DNA of 64,000 bases from an uncultured Phocaeicola sp. (lineage in GTDB: Bacteria; Bacteroidota; Bacteroidia; Bacteroidales; Bacteroidaceae), in NCBI GenBank assembly GCA_944320815.1, contig CALUIZ010000002.1:62001-126000 (forward strand), given 5' to 3'. The position numbers were made by a program, and so were the translations under genes. This document shows positions 8,360 through 18,300 of this stretch, one piece after another. Positions within the stretch are counted from its first letter, which is position 1. The number at the start of each line of letters is the position of its first letter. A model generated the notes under the pieces. It searched no databases. It was not told the origin of the DNA and was given only the letters and a program-made list of their open reading frames with translations.

Positions 8360-10267
8360 ATGACACAACGTTTGAGTATGACAGTCATATCCTTGTTCTG
8401 TGCATTGTCTTTGTTTGCCGGAAAAAGAAGGATAGTAGAGTTGCCTGCGGTAAAAGCAGCCAACACTTCTGCGATAGAAATCAAGAGTGTGGAATTGTCT
8501 GACACAGCAACCGTGCTTGATGTCAGTGCCTGGTATCGGCCCCACTATTGGATACGTATCAGCCGTGATTCGTATCTGCTTGGAGACAATGGCGGGAAAT
8601 ATCCGATACGGTTCGGTACGGGGATAGAGCTGGGCAAGGAATTCTGGATGCCTGACAGCGGGACGGCTTCATTCAAGCTGCATTTTCCCGCCTTACCGGA
8701 GGAAGTGAAATCGTTCAGCTTTATAGAAGGAGATGTTGAAGACGGATGGAGAATTTTGGGAGTCATGCTGGAAGGGGAGAAAGACATCGTTCCTGAGCCT
8801 TACCGTTCGCAGCGTTTGGGGAGGCCGGAACCTTTGCCACATCCTGCTTTGACAGGAGGAAAGGCCACAGTTGAAGGGAAGTTGTTGGGCTATGTGCCGG
8901 AATTAGGACTGAAGCCATGCTTCCGTGTGCCTGTCTTGTGTGAGGGAAGTTTTGATTTTATTCCTGTGGATGTAAATCCGGACGGGACGTTTGTCGCGGA
9001 ACTTGAACTGGCTTCCGCTTCACAGGTGATGTTCGAGGCCGGTCCGTCTAGTTCGGGTGTGCGCATGTTCGTGGAACCGGGAGATACGTTGCGGGCAGCG
9101 GTGAATCTTCCTGAACTGATGCGGTCGGGAAGCCGTCTTCGGAAGCATCTGCCTTCACTTGGGAAAGTCTGTTATTTCAGCGGACATCTGGCTGCCTTGA
9201 ATGATGAGATTCTTTCGCGATGGCCTTCTCTCCCGAAATTGCCTTCGTATGAGGTCTATTTTCAGGATGTGGCAGGAATGACATTGGATGCCTACAAGAA
9301 GTACTGGCTGGAAAAAGAGCAGGCGTTGGAAAAGGAAATTGGCCGTGACAGGACATTGAGCGAGGGATGCCGCACTCTGTATATGAACCAATTGCGTTTG
9401 GACTGTGTAAATTCCCTGGATATGGCAAGGAGCAATTTGTCGGAGGCTCTGGTGGCCCGCGGCGGAATTTCCAGGGAGGAAGCCTATCAGAAGGTGGGCG
9501 GCATGGGATTCCCTTCGGATTATTTCGATTACCTGGAAAAGCTGCCTGTGTTGAATGATCCTCAGGCGATTTTCAATTTTTCTTATGCGCAGGTGCTGAA
9601 ATACAATGCCTACGACAAGCCGGATTCAGTAGTGAAGGATATTGAGCTGTGGCTGCCGAGGGAGAAAGGCTTTTATGCCGATTTGTCGGAGGTCATAAGG
9701 ATGGTACAGAAAATTCAGGATTTTATACCCCTGGACGAGACCGAACTGGCGGGTCTGCGAAATACAAAGTATCCTTATTTGGCAGAACGGCTGGAACGAA
9801 TGAATGGCAGTCTTCTGACTCTGATTGCTGAAAATGCGAAGAAGACTGGCTATACGGTGAATGAAGCGGGGAAGGTCAGCAATGAGGACCTGTTTTATTC
9901 GATGGTTTCCAAATTCAAGGGAAAAGTGGTTCTGGTAGATTTCTGGGCCACGTGGTGCGGTCCTTGTCGTCAGGCCATGAAACAGATGCAGCCGATGAAG
10001 GAAGAATTGAAGGACAAGGATATCGTATATCTGTTCGTTGCCGGAGAAAATTCGCCGGAGGAGACTTGGGAGCACATGATTCCGGACATTCATGGCGAAC
10101 ATTTCCGTCTGACAGATGAACAATGGAACTATCTGAATGAAGAATTTTCCATACAGGGTGTACCCACTTATCTGCTGGTGAACAAAGAGGGGAGGATTGT
10201 ACGGAAATATACAGGGTTTCCGGGAGTGGGAGAGATGAAGTCTAAACTGTTGGAATTATGCGAATGA
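8360..10267 (+). CDS. exported TlpA-like thioredoxin-fold protein
   Basis: A 635-residue exported protein with a signal peptide (about residues 1-20, ending SLFAG), a long N-terminal region without recognisable domain, and a C-terminal thioredoxin domain (about 505-635). The domain has the redox motif WCGPC within VLVDFWATWCGPCR and the cis-proline loop GVPTYLLVN. Bacteroidetes have many such TlpA/AhpC-TSA-type proteins, thought to reduce periplasmic disulphides or act in cytochrome maturation; the substrate is unknown. A TTG in frame at 8351 is possible, but ATG at 8360 gives the better signal peptide. Its last codons overlap the next gene by 10 nt. Confidence 0.85.
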   Translation: MTQRLSMTVISLFCALSLFAGKRRIVELPAVKAANTSAIEIKSVELSDTATVLDVSAWYRPHYWIRISRDSYLLGDNGGKYPIRFGTGIELGKEFWMPDSGTASFKLHFPALPEEVKSFSFIEGDVEDGWRILGVMLEGEKDIVPEPYRSQRLGRPEPLPHPALTGGKATVEGKLLGYVPELGLKPCFRVPVLCEGSFDFIPVDVNPDGTFVAELELASASQVMFEAGPSSSGVRMFVEPGDTLRAAVNLPELMRSGSRLRKHLPSLGKVCYFSGHLAALNDEILSRWPSLPKLPSYEVYFQDVAGMTLDAYKKYWLEKEQALEKEIGRDRTLSEGCRTLYMNQLRLDCVNSLDMARSNLSEALVARGGISREEAYQKVGGMGFPSDYFDYLEKLPVLNDPQAIFNFSYAQVLKYNAYDKPDSVVKDIELWLPREKGFYADLSEVIRMVQKIQDFIPLDETELAGLRNTKYPYLAERLERMNGSLLTLIAENAKKTGYTVNEAGKVSNEDLFYSMVSKFKGKVVLVDFWATWCGPCRQAMKQMQPMKEELKDKDIVYLFVAGENSPEETWEHMIPDIHGEHFRLTDEQWNYLNEEFSIQGVPTYLLVNKEGRIVRKYTGFPGVGEMKSKLLELCE

Positions 10268-11109
10268 GGAAGGAAATACTGTTCTTCTTTTCTGTCCTGT
10301 TTGCAGTTGCTTTTCTGCTTCCTTCGTGTGCCACAGCTTCTTTTTCGAAATACAAGGGAGTAGGCCGCATCAAGCAGTATGACTTCTACAGCGAGCAGGT
10401 GCCTGATTCGTTCGACGGATTCCGCATAGCCTTCGCGACGGATTTTCATTATGAAAGCCGTTTTACTGCGAAACGGCTTCCCGGAGTTGTACGTGCACTT
10501 CATGCCACAGATGCCGATGTGCTGCTGTTGGGAGGGGACTATCGCGGAAGGAACGGAGGGAATGTGGACGAGCTGTTTGCGGCCTTGCGGCAGGTGCATA
10601 CCCGTTACGGTACTTATGCCGTGATGGGAAATCATGAGAGAGGGGAGGCGGATACGCTGGTGCGTAGGGCAATGGCGCATACCGGCGTTCGTCTGCTGGA
10701 ACATGAGGTGGATACCCTCTGGAAAGGGAATGAATACATCTTGGTCTGTGGCATCCGCAATCCGTTTGATCTGAAGCGGAACGGGGTGTCGCCCACATTG
10801 GCACTCAGTCCGGACGACTTTGTGGTGATGCTGGTCCATACACCCGATTATGTGGAGGATGTGGATGTGTCGAACACTGACCTGGCCTTGGCTGGACATA
10901 CGCACGGAGGGCAGGTAAGTCTGTTCAGACGATGGACACCCGCCCATTTCTCGAAATACGGCAACCGCTTTCTGACTGGTCTGAGATACAGCAGTCGGGG
11001 CATTCCGGTCATCATCAGCAACGGTCTGGGCACATCGCGTAAGGATGTCCGTCTGTTCACTCCGAGTGAGGTGGTGCTGATTGTGCTGCATAAAAAGAAG
11101 AGCGAATGA
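10258..11109 (+). CDS. metallophosphoesterase lipoprotein or exported protein
   Basis: A 283-residue calcineurin-like phosphoesterase of the YkuE type. All metal-binding blocks are present in order: TDFHYES, GGDYRGRNGG, GNHERGE and AGHTHGGQ. The N-terminus has a hydrophobic segment followed by LPSCATAS, which fits a lipobox with the lipidated Cys near residue 23. YkuE-like enzymes act on phospholipid headgroups or other phosphodiesters at the membrane; the substrate here is not known. It overlaps the upstream thioredoxin-fold gene by 10 nt and is surely co-transcribed. A second in-frame ATG lies at 10264. Confidence 0.85.
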   Translation: MRMRKEILFFFSVLFAVAFLLPSCATASFSKYKGVGRIKQYDFYSEQVPDSFDGFRIAFATDFHYESRFTAKRLPGVVRALHATDADVLLLGGDYRGRNGGNVDELFAALRQVHTRYGTYAVMGNHERGEADTLVRRAMAHTGVRLLEHEVDTLWKGNEYILVCGIRNPFDLKRNGVSPTLALSPDDFVVMLVHTPDYVEDVDVSNTDLALAGHTHGGQVSLFRRWTPAHFSKYGNRFLTGLRYSSRGIPVIISNGLGTSRKDVRLFTPSEVVLIVLHKKKSE

Positions 11110-11123
11110 GATTATGAAAAAAA

Positions 11124-11155
11124 CAGGCGGTTGTCCTGATTCGGATAACCGCCTG
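11124..11155. terminator. bidirectional intrinsic terminator
   Basis: A 13-bp stem with one G-T pair (11124-11136 against 11143-11155) and a 6-nt loop lies between the convergent metallophosphoesterase and dehydrogenase-like genes. An A-run on the left (11116-11123) gives a U-tract on the minus strand. Confidence 0.8.
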
Positions 11156-11180
11156 CCTTATTTGAATTTCCCGTTTGTTT

Positions 11181-12089
11181 TCAGATGTTTTCCCGCTTGT
11201 CCAGAAACGTCTTGATGTTGTCCAGCGTTTTGCGGGAAAGCCGTCCGGTGCTTTGGATGGACTTTCCGGCGACAACCGGTGTATAGAATACATTCGGAAG
11301 TCCGGCCAGCTCATCGGCAAGCGTGCCCATTCCTGTCCCGTCGCAGAAATAATGGCTGTCCGGATTGGCCGCAAGCCATCTTTTCAAAGCTCCCATATCG
11401 AAAGTGGCTCCGATGGACGTATTCATCAGAATCTTTCCGTTCCCGAAGATGCGGAACTCTTTTTCTCCCAGCAGATACGTGTTTCTCGGCAGACAGGTAA
11501 GCACGATGTCGCATGTGCGGAGCAGTCCGTCCAAATCCAGATAGCGGAAACCTTTGTCCTCGGCTTCCGGTTTCCGGTTGCGGCTGTAATAATACACTTC
11601 GGAGCCGAAGAAACGGAAAGCGTCGGCCAGCATGCCCCCGGTTTTCCCCAGTCCGATGATTCCCACCTTTTGGCGGGTGAGTTCTTGTTTGTCGGCTTTC
11701 CACTGCTTTCCGCCGAATCCGTGCATGAAGCGCACCAGTTCGCTGATGGCATACTCCACGACCCCCTCATCGCCGTAGTCCTTCACTCCGGTTACGGTGA
11801 TTCCTTTCCGGCATGCTTCGGTCAGATCCACATTGCACGATGAGGCTTCGTAGAGCGTGCAGCACATACCGATGTACCGGATATTCGGGCAGGCATCCAG
11901 AATCTTCTTTGTAATCTGTGTCTTGAACGACACAAGCACTGCATCAGCGTTCCCTATCCGGCGGATTATTTCCTCTTCGTTTTCCGGAAACGTATCATAC
12001 AGGTTTACTTCTTTTGCATAGTGTAGAAGTTCTTTTCTTGCTTCCTCGCTGATAAGCGTATCTTCTACTGCTACAAGTTTCTCAAACAT
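11181..12089 (-). CDS. D-2-hydroxyacid dehydrogenase homologue with altered active site
   Basis: A 302-residue protein of the D-isomer 2-hydroxyacid dehydrogenase family. The NAD-binding Rossmann loop GLGKTGG (residues 146-152) and the following NAD-domain strands are well kept. However, the family's catalytic Arg (in NTxRG) is Ile226 in NTSIG, and the catalytic His (in TPHxA) is Val272 in TPVVA. It therefore may bind NAD(P) without classic dehydrogenase activity, or use another mechanism. I chose the start at 12089 ([10 protein letters not shown]); the upstream frame is the antisense-like tail of nadD. It overlaps nadD by 8 nt and is the last gene of the yicC-gmk-nadD run. Confidence 0.8.
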   Translation of the reverse strand: MFEKLVAVEDTLISEEARKELLHYAKEVNLYDTFPENEEEIIRRIGNADAVLVSFKTQITKKILDACPNIRYIGMCCTLYEASSCNVDLTEACRKGITVTGVKDYGDEGVVEYAISELVRFMHGFGGKQWKADKQELTRQKVGIIGLGKTGGMLADAFRFFGSEVYYYSRNRKPEAEDKGFRYLDLDGLLRTCDIVLTCLPRNTYLLGEKEFRIFGNGKILMNTSIGATFDMGALKRWLAANPDSHYFCDGTGMGTLADELAGLPNVFYTPVVAGKSIQSTGRLSRKTLDNIKTFLDKRENI

Positions 12090-12687
12090 GGTCGGTCTGT
12101 TTATAAAGGTTCTTTTTCTTGATAATCCGGTACACTTCCGGATGCAGGAAGTAGCGGACATCTTTTCCCTCATGAATGGCGTTGCGGATGAAGGTTGAGC
12201 TGACTTCAATCAGTGGAGTGTCCACCATACGGACACGGGGAGGAAGGGCTTCCGGTTTGAGCGGAAATCCTTTCCGGGGATATATCAGCACATGATGATT
12301 CCGGATGATTTCTTCCGGTGACTTCCATCGGTCGAAGGCGGCCCAGTTGTCGGCTCCGATGACAAGATGAAACTCCCGCTCAGGAAAGGTTTCCGCCAAG
12401 CGGTTCAGTGTGGTGACAGTGTAGGAAGGCTTGGGAAGCTGAAACTCAAAGTCGGAAGCATAGAAATGCGGATAGTCTTTTATGGCTTCCTCTACCATCT
12501 CCAGCCGGATATGGTCATCAAGCAATGCGTCGTTCCGCTTGAAAGGATTCTGCGGAGTGACCATGAACCACAGTTCGTCAATCTCTCCGAACTCGCACAG
12601 GTAGTTCGCCAATGCCAGATGGCCGATATGAATCGGATTGAACGTGCCTCCGAATATTCCCGTCCTTATTTTATGGCTTTTCTCCAT
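12082..12687 (-). CDS. nadD: nicotinate-nucleotide adenylyltransferase
   Basis: Adenylates nicotinate mononucleotide to deamido-NAD in the cytoplasm. The 201-residue product has the nucleotidyltransferase signature [12 protein letters not shown] near the N-terminus and the ISSTxIR-type motif VSSTFIR near the C-terminus, followed by the usual [10 protein letters not shown] end. The start at 12687 ([14 protein letters not shown]) is preferred; ATG at 12711 would add eight residues and increase the overlap with the small membrane-protein gene. The downstream dehydrogenase homologue overlaps by 8 nt. Confidence 0.94.
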   Translation of the reverse strand: MEKSHKIRTGIFGGTFNPIHIGHLALANYLCEFGEIDELWFMVTPQNPFKRNDALLDDHIRLEMVEEAIKDYPHFYASDFEFQLPKPSYTVTTLNRLAETFPEREFHLVIGADNWAAFDRWKSPEEIIRNHHVLIYPRKGFPLKPEALPPRVRMVDTPLIEVSSTFIRNAIHEGKDVRYFLHPEVYRIIKKKNLYKQTDHV

Positions 12688-12854
12688 TGGCGGAAATTGA
12701 AAATCTGCCATATTGCAACCAGCAGCATCGCAACGGCAATGACATACTCTTCCTTATAGGCGGCTATTATCCCCACGGCTACGGCTGTCAGACCGATGAA
12801 TATGCAGAGGGCGGTGAGCATGCGCATCACCTTCTGCGGGTTTTTTGTCTTCAT
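12666..12854 (-). CDS. small two-helix membrane protein
   Basis: A 62-residue open frame between gmk (10 nt upstream) and nadD (overlapping it by about 22 nt). It has a basic N-terminus ([11 protein letters not shown]), two hydrophobic helices (about residues 12-30 and 36-52) and a basic end (FRQWRKAIK), which would put both ends in the cytoplasm. The position filling the gap between two real genes and the membrane-protein composition support a real gene. Function is not known. Confidence 0.65.
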   Translation of the reverse strand: MKTKNPQKVMRMLTALCIFIGLTAVAVGIIAAYKEEYVIAVAMLLVAIWQIFNFRQWRKAIK

Positions 12855-12864
12855 TGGATTCCGG

Positions 12865-13431
12865 TTATTGGCGGTTGATAAATTCAGAAATAATTCTCAG
12901 GGCCTCGGCTTCAGCCTGTTCCAGATTGTCATTTATGATGCGCACATCGAACTTGTCCGCATAGCCCAATTCAAATTCCGCTTTGGCAATCCGGCTTTCG
13001 ATGACTTCGGGTGCGTCTGTTCCGCGTCCCACAAGCCGTTTGCGCAACTCTTCTATTGAGGGTGGCTGGATGAATACTGAAAGCGCACGGTCGCCATAGA
13101 AGCGTTTGATGTTGCATCCGCCCACTACATCCACATCAAAAATCACGTTCTGTCCGGCGGAGAGCTGCTTTTCGACCTGTGATTTGAGCGTGCCGTAGAA
13201 ACGGTCTGTATAGACCTCTTCGTATTCCAGAAATTCATCATTGGCGATGCGTTGTCTGAATTCTTTCGGTGAGAGGAAAAAGTATTCCACCCCGTTCTGT
13301 TCCGTCCCTCTCGGCGGGCGGCTGGTTGCGGAGATGGAAAAGGCCAGATTCAGGTTCTGCTGCAGCAGATAATTGATGATGGTTGACTTGCCGGAACCCG
13401 ATGGGGCTGAGAATATAATCAGTTTGCTCAT
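12865..13431 (-). CDS. gmk: guanylate kinase
   Basis: Phosphorylates GMP to GDP with ATP. The 188-residue protein starts with the P-loop SAPSGSGKST (about residues 8-17) and carries the GMP-binding SATSRPPRGTE and EYFF blocks (about 35-52), and the VDVVGG motif (about 99-104). Length and motif spacing match the family. It is part of the yicC-gmk-nadD minus-strand run; the combination of yicC next to gmk is common in bacteria. Confidence 0.96.
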   Translation of the reverse strand: MSKLIIFSAPSGSGKSTIINYLLQQNLNLAFSISATSRPPRGTEQNGVEYFFLSPKEFRQRIANDEFLEYEEVYTDRFYGTLKSQVEKQLSAGQNVIFDVDVVGGCNIKRFYGDRALSVFIQPPSIEELRKRLVGRGTDAPEVIESRIAKAEFELGYADKFDVRIINDNLEQAEAEALRIISEFINRQ

Positions 13432-13444
13432 AAAGTGAAGAGTT

Positions 13445-13499
13445 AAGGATGAAGGGTGAAGGACCGGGAGTGAATCTTCATTCCTGATTCTTCATCCTT
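13445..13499. repeat. short inverted repeat between yicC and gmk
   Basis: AAGGATGAAG (13445-13454) and its perfect complement CTTCATCCTT (13490-13499) flank a purine-rich spacer with further GTGAAGG/CTTCATTCC similarity. It may form a hairpin in the yicC-gmk intergenic message. Confidence 0.6.
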
Positions 13500-13508
13500 C
13501 ATTTAAAT

Positions 13509-14384
13509 TTACATTACGTTAAGTACCTGTTCTTTGATCTGTTCGAGTTCATCTTTCATCTGGACGACGATGTTCTGCATTTCCGCATGGTTCGATTTGC
13601 TTCCGGTCGTGTTGATTTCGCGTCCCATTTCCTGTGCGATGAACCCCAGCTTTTTGCCTTGTCCGTGTCCGTTGGACATCGTTTCGCGGAAATACTTCAG
13701 ATGGTTGGCCAGACGTTGCTTTTCCTCATTGATGTCAAGTTTCTCGATATAGTAGATCAGTTCCTGTTCCAGGCGGTTCTTATCGTAGTCCGTGTTGAGC
13801 ACACGTTCCAGTGCGTCCGTAATTTTGTCCTTGATTTTAGTCACCCGCTCCTTTTCATAAGGCTCGATGGATTTCAGCAGGCGTTCAATGTTGTCCAGCT
13901 TTTCAGTGAATTTCCTTTCAAGGGCAGCTCCTTCCTGTTTCCTGAAATCTACCAGATGCTGAATGGCTTCCTCTATCGTTTTCTTTACCGCAGCCCATTC
14001 TTCGTCCTGAAGTTCCTGTGTCTCCACCTTGGTCAGTACGTCGGGCATACGGAGGAGAGTGGCGAACCAGTCCTGCGGAAGAGGAATCCGGCAATTTTCT
14101 GCAATCGTTTTAATCTGGTTGTAATAGTTCTCCACCAGAGCCACATTGATGGGTGTGGCAGCTTCAGCCGTATCTTTTTCAATCCATATGTAGAGATCCA
14201 CCTTTCCTCTTTCAAGTGCCTGGGCTATCATGTTTCTGATTTCCATTTCCTTTTCGCGATAAAGAGGAGCAATCCGCGCAGACAAGTCCATTGCCTTGCT
14301 GTTGAGTGATTTTATTTCGACATTAATCTTCTTGTCACCGAACGTGGTGGTCGCTTTTCCGTATCCGGTCATTGATTGTATCAT
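13509..14384 (-). CDS. yicC: YicC-family endoribonuclease-like protein
   Basis: A 291-residue YicC/YloC protein. It has the family start MIQSMTGYGKA, the helical middle part and the conserved C-terminal block AQEMGREINTTGSKSN that ends with the EQIKEQVLNV-type tail. Family members act on RNA, for example in small-RNA turnover in E. coli. A TAACTTTG element on the minus strand (14417-14424) precedes the start. It is the first gene of the yicC-gmk-nadD run. Confidence 0.93.
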   Translation of the reverse strand: MIQSMTGYGKATTTFGDKKINVEIKSLNSKAMDLSARIAPLYREKEMEIRNMIAQALERGKVDLYIWIEKDTAEAATPINVALVENYYNQIKTIAENCRIPLPQDWFATLLRMPDVLTKVETQELQDEEWAAVKKTIEEAIQHLVDFRKQEGAALERKFTEKLDNIERLLKSIEPYEKERVTKIKDKITDALERVLNTDYDKNRLEQELIYYIEKLDINEEKQRLANHLKYFRETMSNGHGQGKKLGFIAQEMGREINTTGSKSNHAEMQNIVVQMKDELEQIKEQVLNVM

Positions 14385-14416
14385 AACTTCTGTTTTTTTT
14401 TAAGTCATCCAAAGTG

Positions 14417-14424
14417 CAAAGTTA
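14417..14424 (-). promoter_or_regulatory. putative -7 element of yicC
   Basis: Minus-strand TAACTTTG fits TAnnTTTG about 33 nt before the yicC start. Confidence 0.45.
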
Positions 14425-14482
14425 TGAAAATCCGCGGGAAATGGAGAAGATATGGCGGAAAGAAAAATCGGATGCACCGGAA

Positions 14483-14574
14483 TATTCTCTATTCGGATAT
14501 TTTCTATTCTCTATCTCTAGGTTAAAGATATGTATCTTTAGATTGGATTTATGTATCTCTAGACTAGAGATAGA
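14483..14574 (+). repeat. direct repeats with 21-bp period upstream of the tubulin-like operon
   Basis: TATCTCTAG at 14512, TATCTTTAG at 14533 and TATCTCTAG at 14554 start exactly 21 bp apart, two turns of the helix. The next 12 bases are also related (AT-rich, ending TATG in the first two units). Just upstream TATTCTCTAT occurs at 14483 and 14505, 22 bp apart. The last unit contains a perfect palindrome ATCTCTAG-A-CTAGAGAT (14555-14571). Even spacing by helical turns suggests an array of protein-binding sites about 300-390 bp before the first gene of the operon. Confidence 0.65.
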
Positions 14575-14872
14575 GATTTTGTCCTTGTGTATTGGATTTT
14601 GGATCGGCTTCGGCGGACTTCTTTTTCTCCGGGTGTTTTATATGAATCTTGACGTTTCTGTAGTCTGGTCGGCATATCGGACAATAGGAACGGAGGGTGG
14701 CCGGTTCTTTTTCTCTTTTTACGAATCTGCAATGTTTGGGTGCGAACAGGAAGCGTTAGACTATACATGGTGTTAAAAAAGAATAAATAAATGTACGGTT
14801 CCGCTGACAATATTAATCTATTTTGATTTTTATTGTAGTTTTATGCGGCAGTAAAATATTATAATAATTTTG
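14575..14872. other. leader region of the tubulin-like operon
   Basis: About 300 bp without a convincing gene. The last 110 bp before the ATG at 14873 are AT-rich. No exact TAnnTTTG at a useful distance was found; CTATTTTGA at 14819-14827 is a near match with one base missing in the spacer. Confidence 0.5.
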
Positions 14873-15370
14873 ATGATTTCGTTTTTTGGAAACATACTGG
14901 CTTTTGCAATCGGTGCGTTATGTATTTCGACGGTACTGGTTCTCGTTCTACTGGTCACGGTACATTTAATTTATCCCGACTATTTGCGTAATGCACTTTT
15001 GGGTACGGTAGCGTTGACGTTGCCGTTATTTGTTTTTTTACTGGTGCAGTCTTTTCTGTTCTGCGGTGCCGTGTCCGTAAGGAATTGTGTCGTGTCGATA
15101 GAGGAAAATGTCGGGTCAGCGTCGGGAATGGCCAGTGAAATTATAAGCAGTTATCCGTTTCTGAGCGGTTTCTTCCCGTTAGAAGAAGGGGCGGAAGTTC
15201 CGGACGATTGTCTGTCAGAGCTCAGTTCCGCCGTATCGCATTATATATGGCGGCGTGTGTTGTGGGGAACGGGCGTGTTTGTATTGGCAGGACTTGTGAT
15301 TTTCTTCAATGCGGACAAGAAACAGAGACAGCTTGATTATCTGCGCCACCGTAATCTGATGAATTTATAA
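14873..15370 (+). CDS. multi-pass membrane protein, first gene of tubulin-like operon
   Basis: A 165-residue protein with no family I recognise. Two long hydrophobic helices lie near residues 3-30 and 38-62; a soluble loop of about 65 residues follows, then a third helix (about 130-147) and a basic tail (ADKKQRQLDYLRHRN). The loop is presumably periplasmic if the basic tail is cytoplasmic. ATG at 14873 is chosen over an adjacent TTG. It lies 20 nt before the tubulin-like gene, so an anchoring or scaffold role at the membrane is plausible; this is inference. Confidence 0.7.
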   Translation: MISFFGNILAFAIGALCISTVLVLVLLVTVHLIYPDYLRNALLGTVALTLPLFVFLLVQSFLFCGAVSVRNCVVSIEENVGSASGMASEIISSYPFLSGFFPLEEGAEVPDDCLSELSSAVSHYIWRRVLWGTGVFVLAGLVIFFNADKKQRQLDYLRHRNLMNL

Positions 15371-15390
15371 ACCTAATATTTTGAGATTTT

Positions 15391-18300
15391 ATGGATATTA
15401 ATGAAAATCACATTCTTGTTGGTCTGGGTGGAACAGGAGGGAAAGTTCTGAAAGCTTTTCGTAAAAGATTGTTTCAGGAGCATACTGCAGATCAACGTGC
15501 AAAACTTCCGCTAGGTTATGTGTATGTAGATTCTTCAAAAGAGATGATGCAGCCTAATGACATTACTTTCAGAGTGTTGGGGCAGGACGCTTCATTCAAT
15601 GAGAGTGAGTTTGTCTTTATTAAAGGAATCAATCTGCAAAGTGTGTTCAGTAATCCGAGCGGTTTCCCCGGTCTGAAGGGATTTATCGGTGATCCTGAAG
15701 TGATGCAGAAGACAATAGGCAGTGTGGAGGCTGCTGCTGCGCAAAAACGTCGTGCCGGACGCATTCTGTTCGGAAGTTCCGTGCAGGCCTATCTGAATAC
15801 GTTGAAGGGACAATATACGAAAGTAAAAAGTATCAGCAGTACTACAAAGCTGAATATACACATCTTTACCGGATTGGCCGGCGGAACAGGCTCCGGTTCT
15901 ATCATCGATGTGTTGGCGCAGACCCGCAATGAGTATCGTGACGCTAATATTATATTGTATGCGATGATACCGGAACACACTCCTCCCGGTACGTGCGATG
16001 CAGGCCGTTATCATGCGAATGGTTATGCAGCTTTAACCGAGATGAATGCTATGATGGTGAAGAAATATATGCCTTATGACGTTACGGGACATTCAGAGCG
16101 TGTGCCTTTGGAAAATGCTTCAAGGGTCGTGAACAGTTGCATTCTTTACAGTAACGAGAATGAGAACGGACTTACGGTTGAACCTCACAAACAGTTGCCT
16201 GCAATTGTTTCGGATTTTGCCTATAACCGTATATTCCTTGAACAGAATGACAATACGGAAGAGTTTTTGCGTTCGTATGCTCTTGAAAACATTGAGGATT
16301 TCCGGAATGAGAACAGCGAAACGGTGAAAGAAGGGAATATTGATGTGGTGCGTACGAAACTGTTCAGCTCTTTCGGTATCAAGCGGGTGGTCATTCCTGA
16401 AGAGGAAATCATTGAATATTTTACCTATTCGTTCGGTCGTCAGGCCTTGCTGCAGATGCGTTTTAACAATTGGAATGATGACATGGGGTTCCGTGACACT
16501 CCTGCCAATATAGATTTTCATTCGTTCGTTGCGGAGGCGGAAAATCTGGAACGATGGCGGATGACGGACAAGCATCTGACGCTTGACAAGCCGATCCTTG
16601 ATTCGGATCAGAAGAAGTGGAACGGATTCGCTGATTATTGGGGCGGTGTGATTCCTTTATGGACAGAGGAGGCAAGTAAGCAGAAGATGCCATTGAATGA
16701 ACTTGAACGATTCTGCTCAGAGGGGTATGATAAGTTCTTCCGTAAAGTTGGTGTGAAGAATTTCTTTGAAGGGAAGATGCAGGCCCGTGAGGAGCACGCT
16801 AATGAAATCTGTTCTCTGGTAGAGCAATATATGTTCGACAAATGGAGTACGGGGGATTTGTCTTTATACAACCTGTGTCAGCTTATCGACCGTGTCATTG
16901 AGGCGGCGGATTTGAAACGGAAAGAGTATGAAGGTAGAATTACAACCTGGAACCAGTCGATAGACCAGCTTGAGAAGGCTAAGGCAATGAACCAGCTGGA
17001 CTGGTCCAGCAAAGGGTTTATCGGTGGATTGCTGTCGAAAAACAAACTGATTCAAGCCCACTCCACTATTATGCAGCAGTTATATCTGAAGAAGACGGAA
17101 GTGGAAGGATTGCATTTCGCTGTGGCTATGCTGGCCGTTCTGTTGAACAAGTTGAATGCGTTGCGTGGGCGTATTGAGCGTTTCGTCAACATAATCAATG
17201 AAGCATTGGAAAATGCGGAGAAGCAGATAGGAAGCCGTTGTCAGGACAAGACCGGTATCTCCAATCTTCAGGAAACTATAATCCGTTTCTATGACAATAA
17301 CGCCGTGATGAAGTTCACGAAAGATGTCATCAAGGACAGGAACCGTCAGAAAGGTATTGCTGACGAGTTCCGTCAGGAGGTGCTTAAGCAGATAGGTACG
17401 GAGCATACTTTTGCGCGTGCCAATGCGACCATATCTTCGGACAGTATTTCCAATCTGCTTGATACTGTTGTCCGTGGAAAAGCTATAACGATTCATGACG
17501 AAGTGTTGATAGAGGACAATGAAAAGTTGATTAACCGGAATATTCTGGAACAGCTGCAGGAACAATATCATTCGGATGATGAGTTGAAGCAGTTTGCCAA
17601 GAAAATTATTGAGCAGAGTGGAGTGTTCCTTACATTCAATCAGACAGAAATCAATCGTGCTGTAAAAAACAATCCGATTCCACAACCGGGGCAGAATATA
17701 GACCGAAAGATTGTATTGGTAAATCTACCTAAAGTTGAAGGCAATGAAGTGGTTCAGAGGTTTGCCATGAAGCTTAAGGATGCTTTAGTGAATGCCGTGA
17801 CCGGAGGTGTGTTGGTTAAAGTGGATATGAACGGTACAAGAAAGAACGAGATGACAATTTCGAGCATAACCTATTGCTTCCCGGCACGTGCACTCAAGGA
17901 ATTGCCTTATCTGAAAGAGAAATATGATTATCTGGTGAATAACCCAAACGAAGCGCGCCAGAACCGGATTGTGCTGCATACGGAAGGAACCGGTGAAAAC
18001 TTCCCCAGCTTGTTTGTCAAGCAGGAAATGTTGCCGTCAGATGTCCGTAAGAAGTATACTCCGTATCTGATGACCGCTTATGCATTAGGCATTATAAAAT
18101 ATGCCGACAGGCAGGATGGTACAGGATTGAGTGCTTATGGGACAATCGAAGAGGATGCTTTGGGGCTGGAAATTCTGAATCCGTTTGCGGATAAATTTAC
18201 GGAGATTCCTTATTCTTCTAAATTTACGGAAGAGTTCGGGGAGGATTTGGCCGATAAATTGAAGTCCGCTCTGAAAACGGACTATCTGCATGTGGAAAAA

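Noticed and set aside
13445-13499. Possible intrinsic terminator between yicC and gmk
   Set aside because: The hairpin has a 35-nt spacer and no U-tract after it, so it is noted only as an inverted repeat.
14414-14776. Open frame of 120 codons on the plus strand before the tubulin-like operon
   Set aside because: It would need a GTG start that overlaps the yicC promoter element, has no gene-like composition, and its ISRL-type heptad repeat is simply the translation of the 21-bp DNA repeats. Kept as repeat, not as gene.
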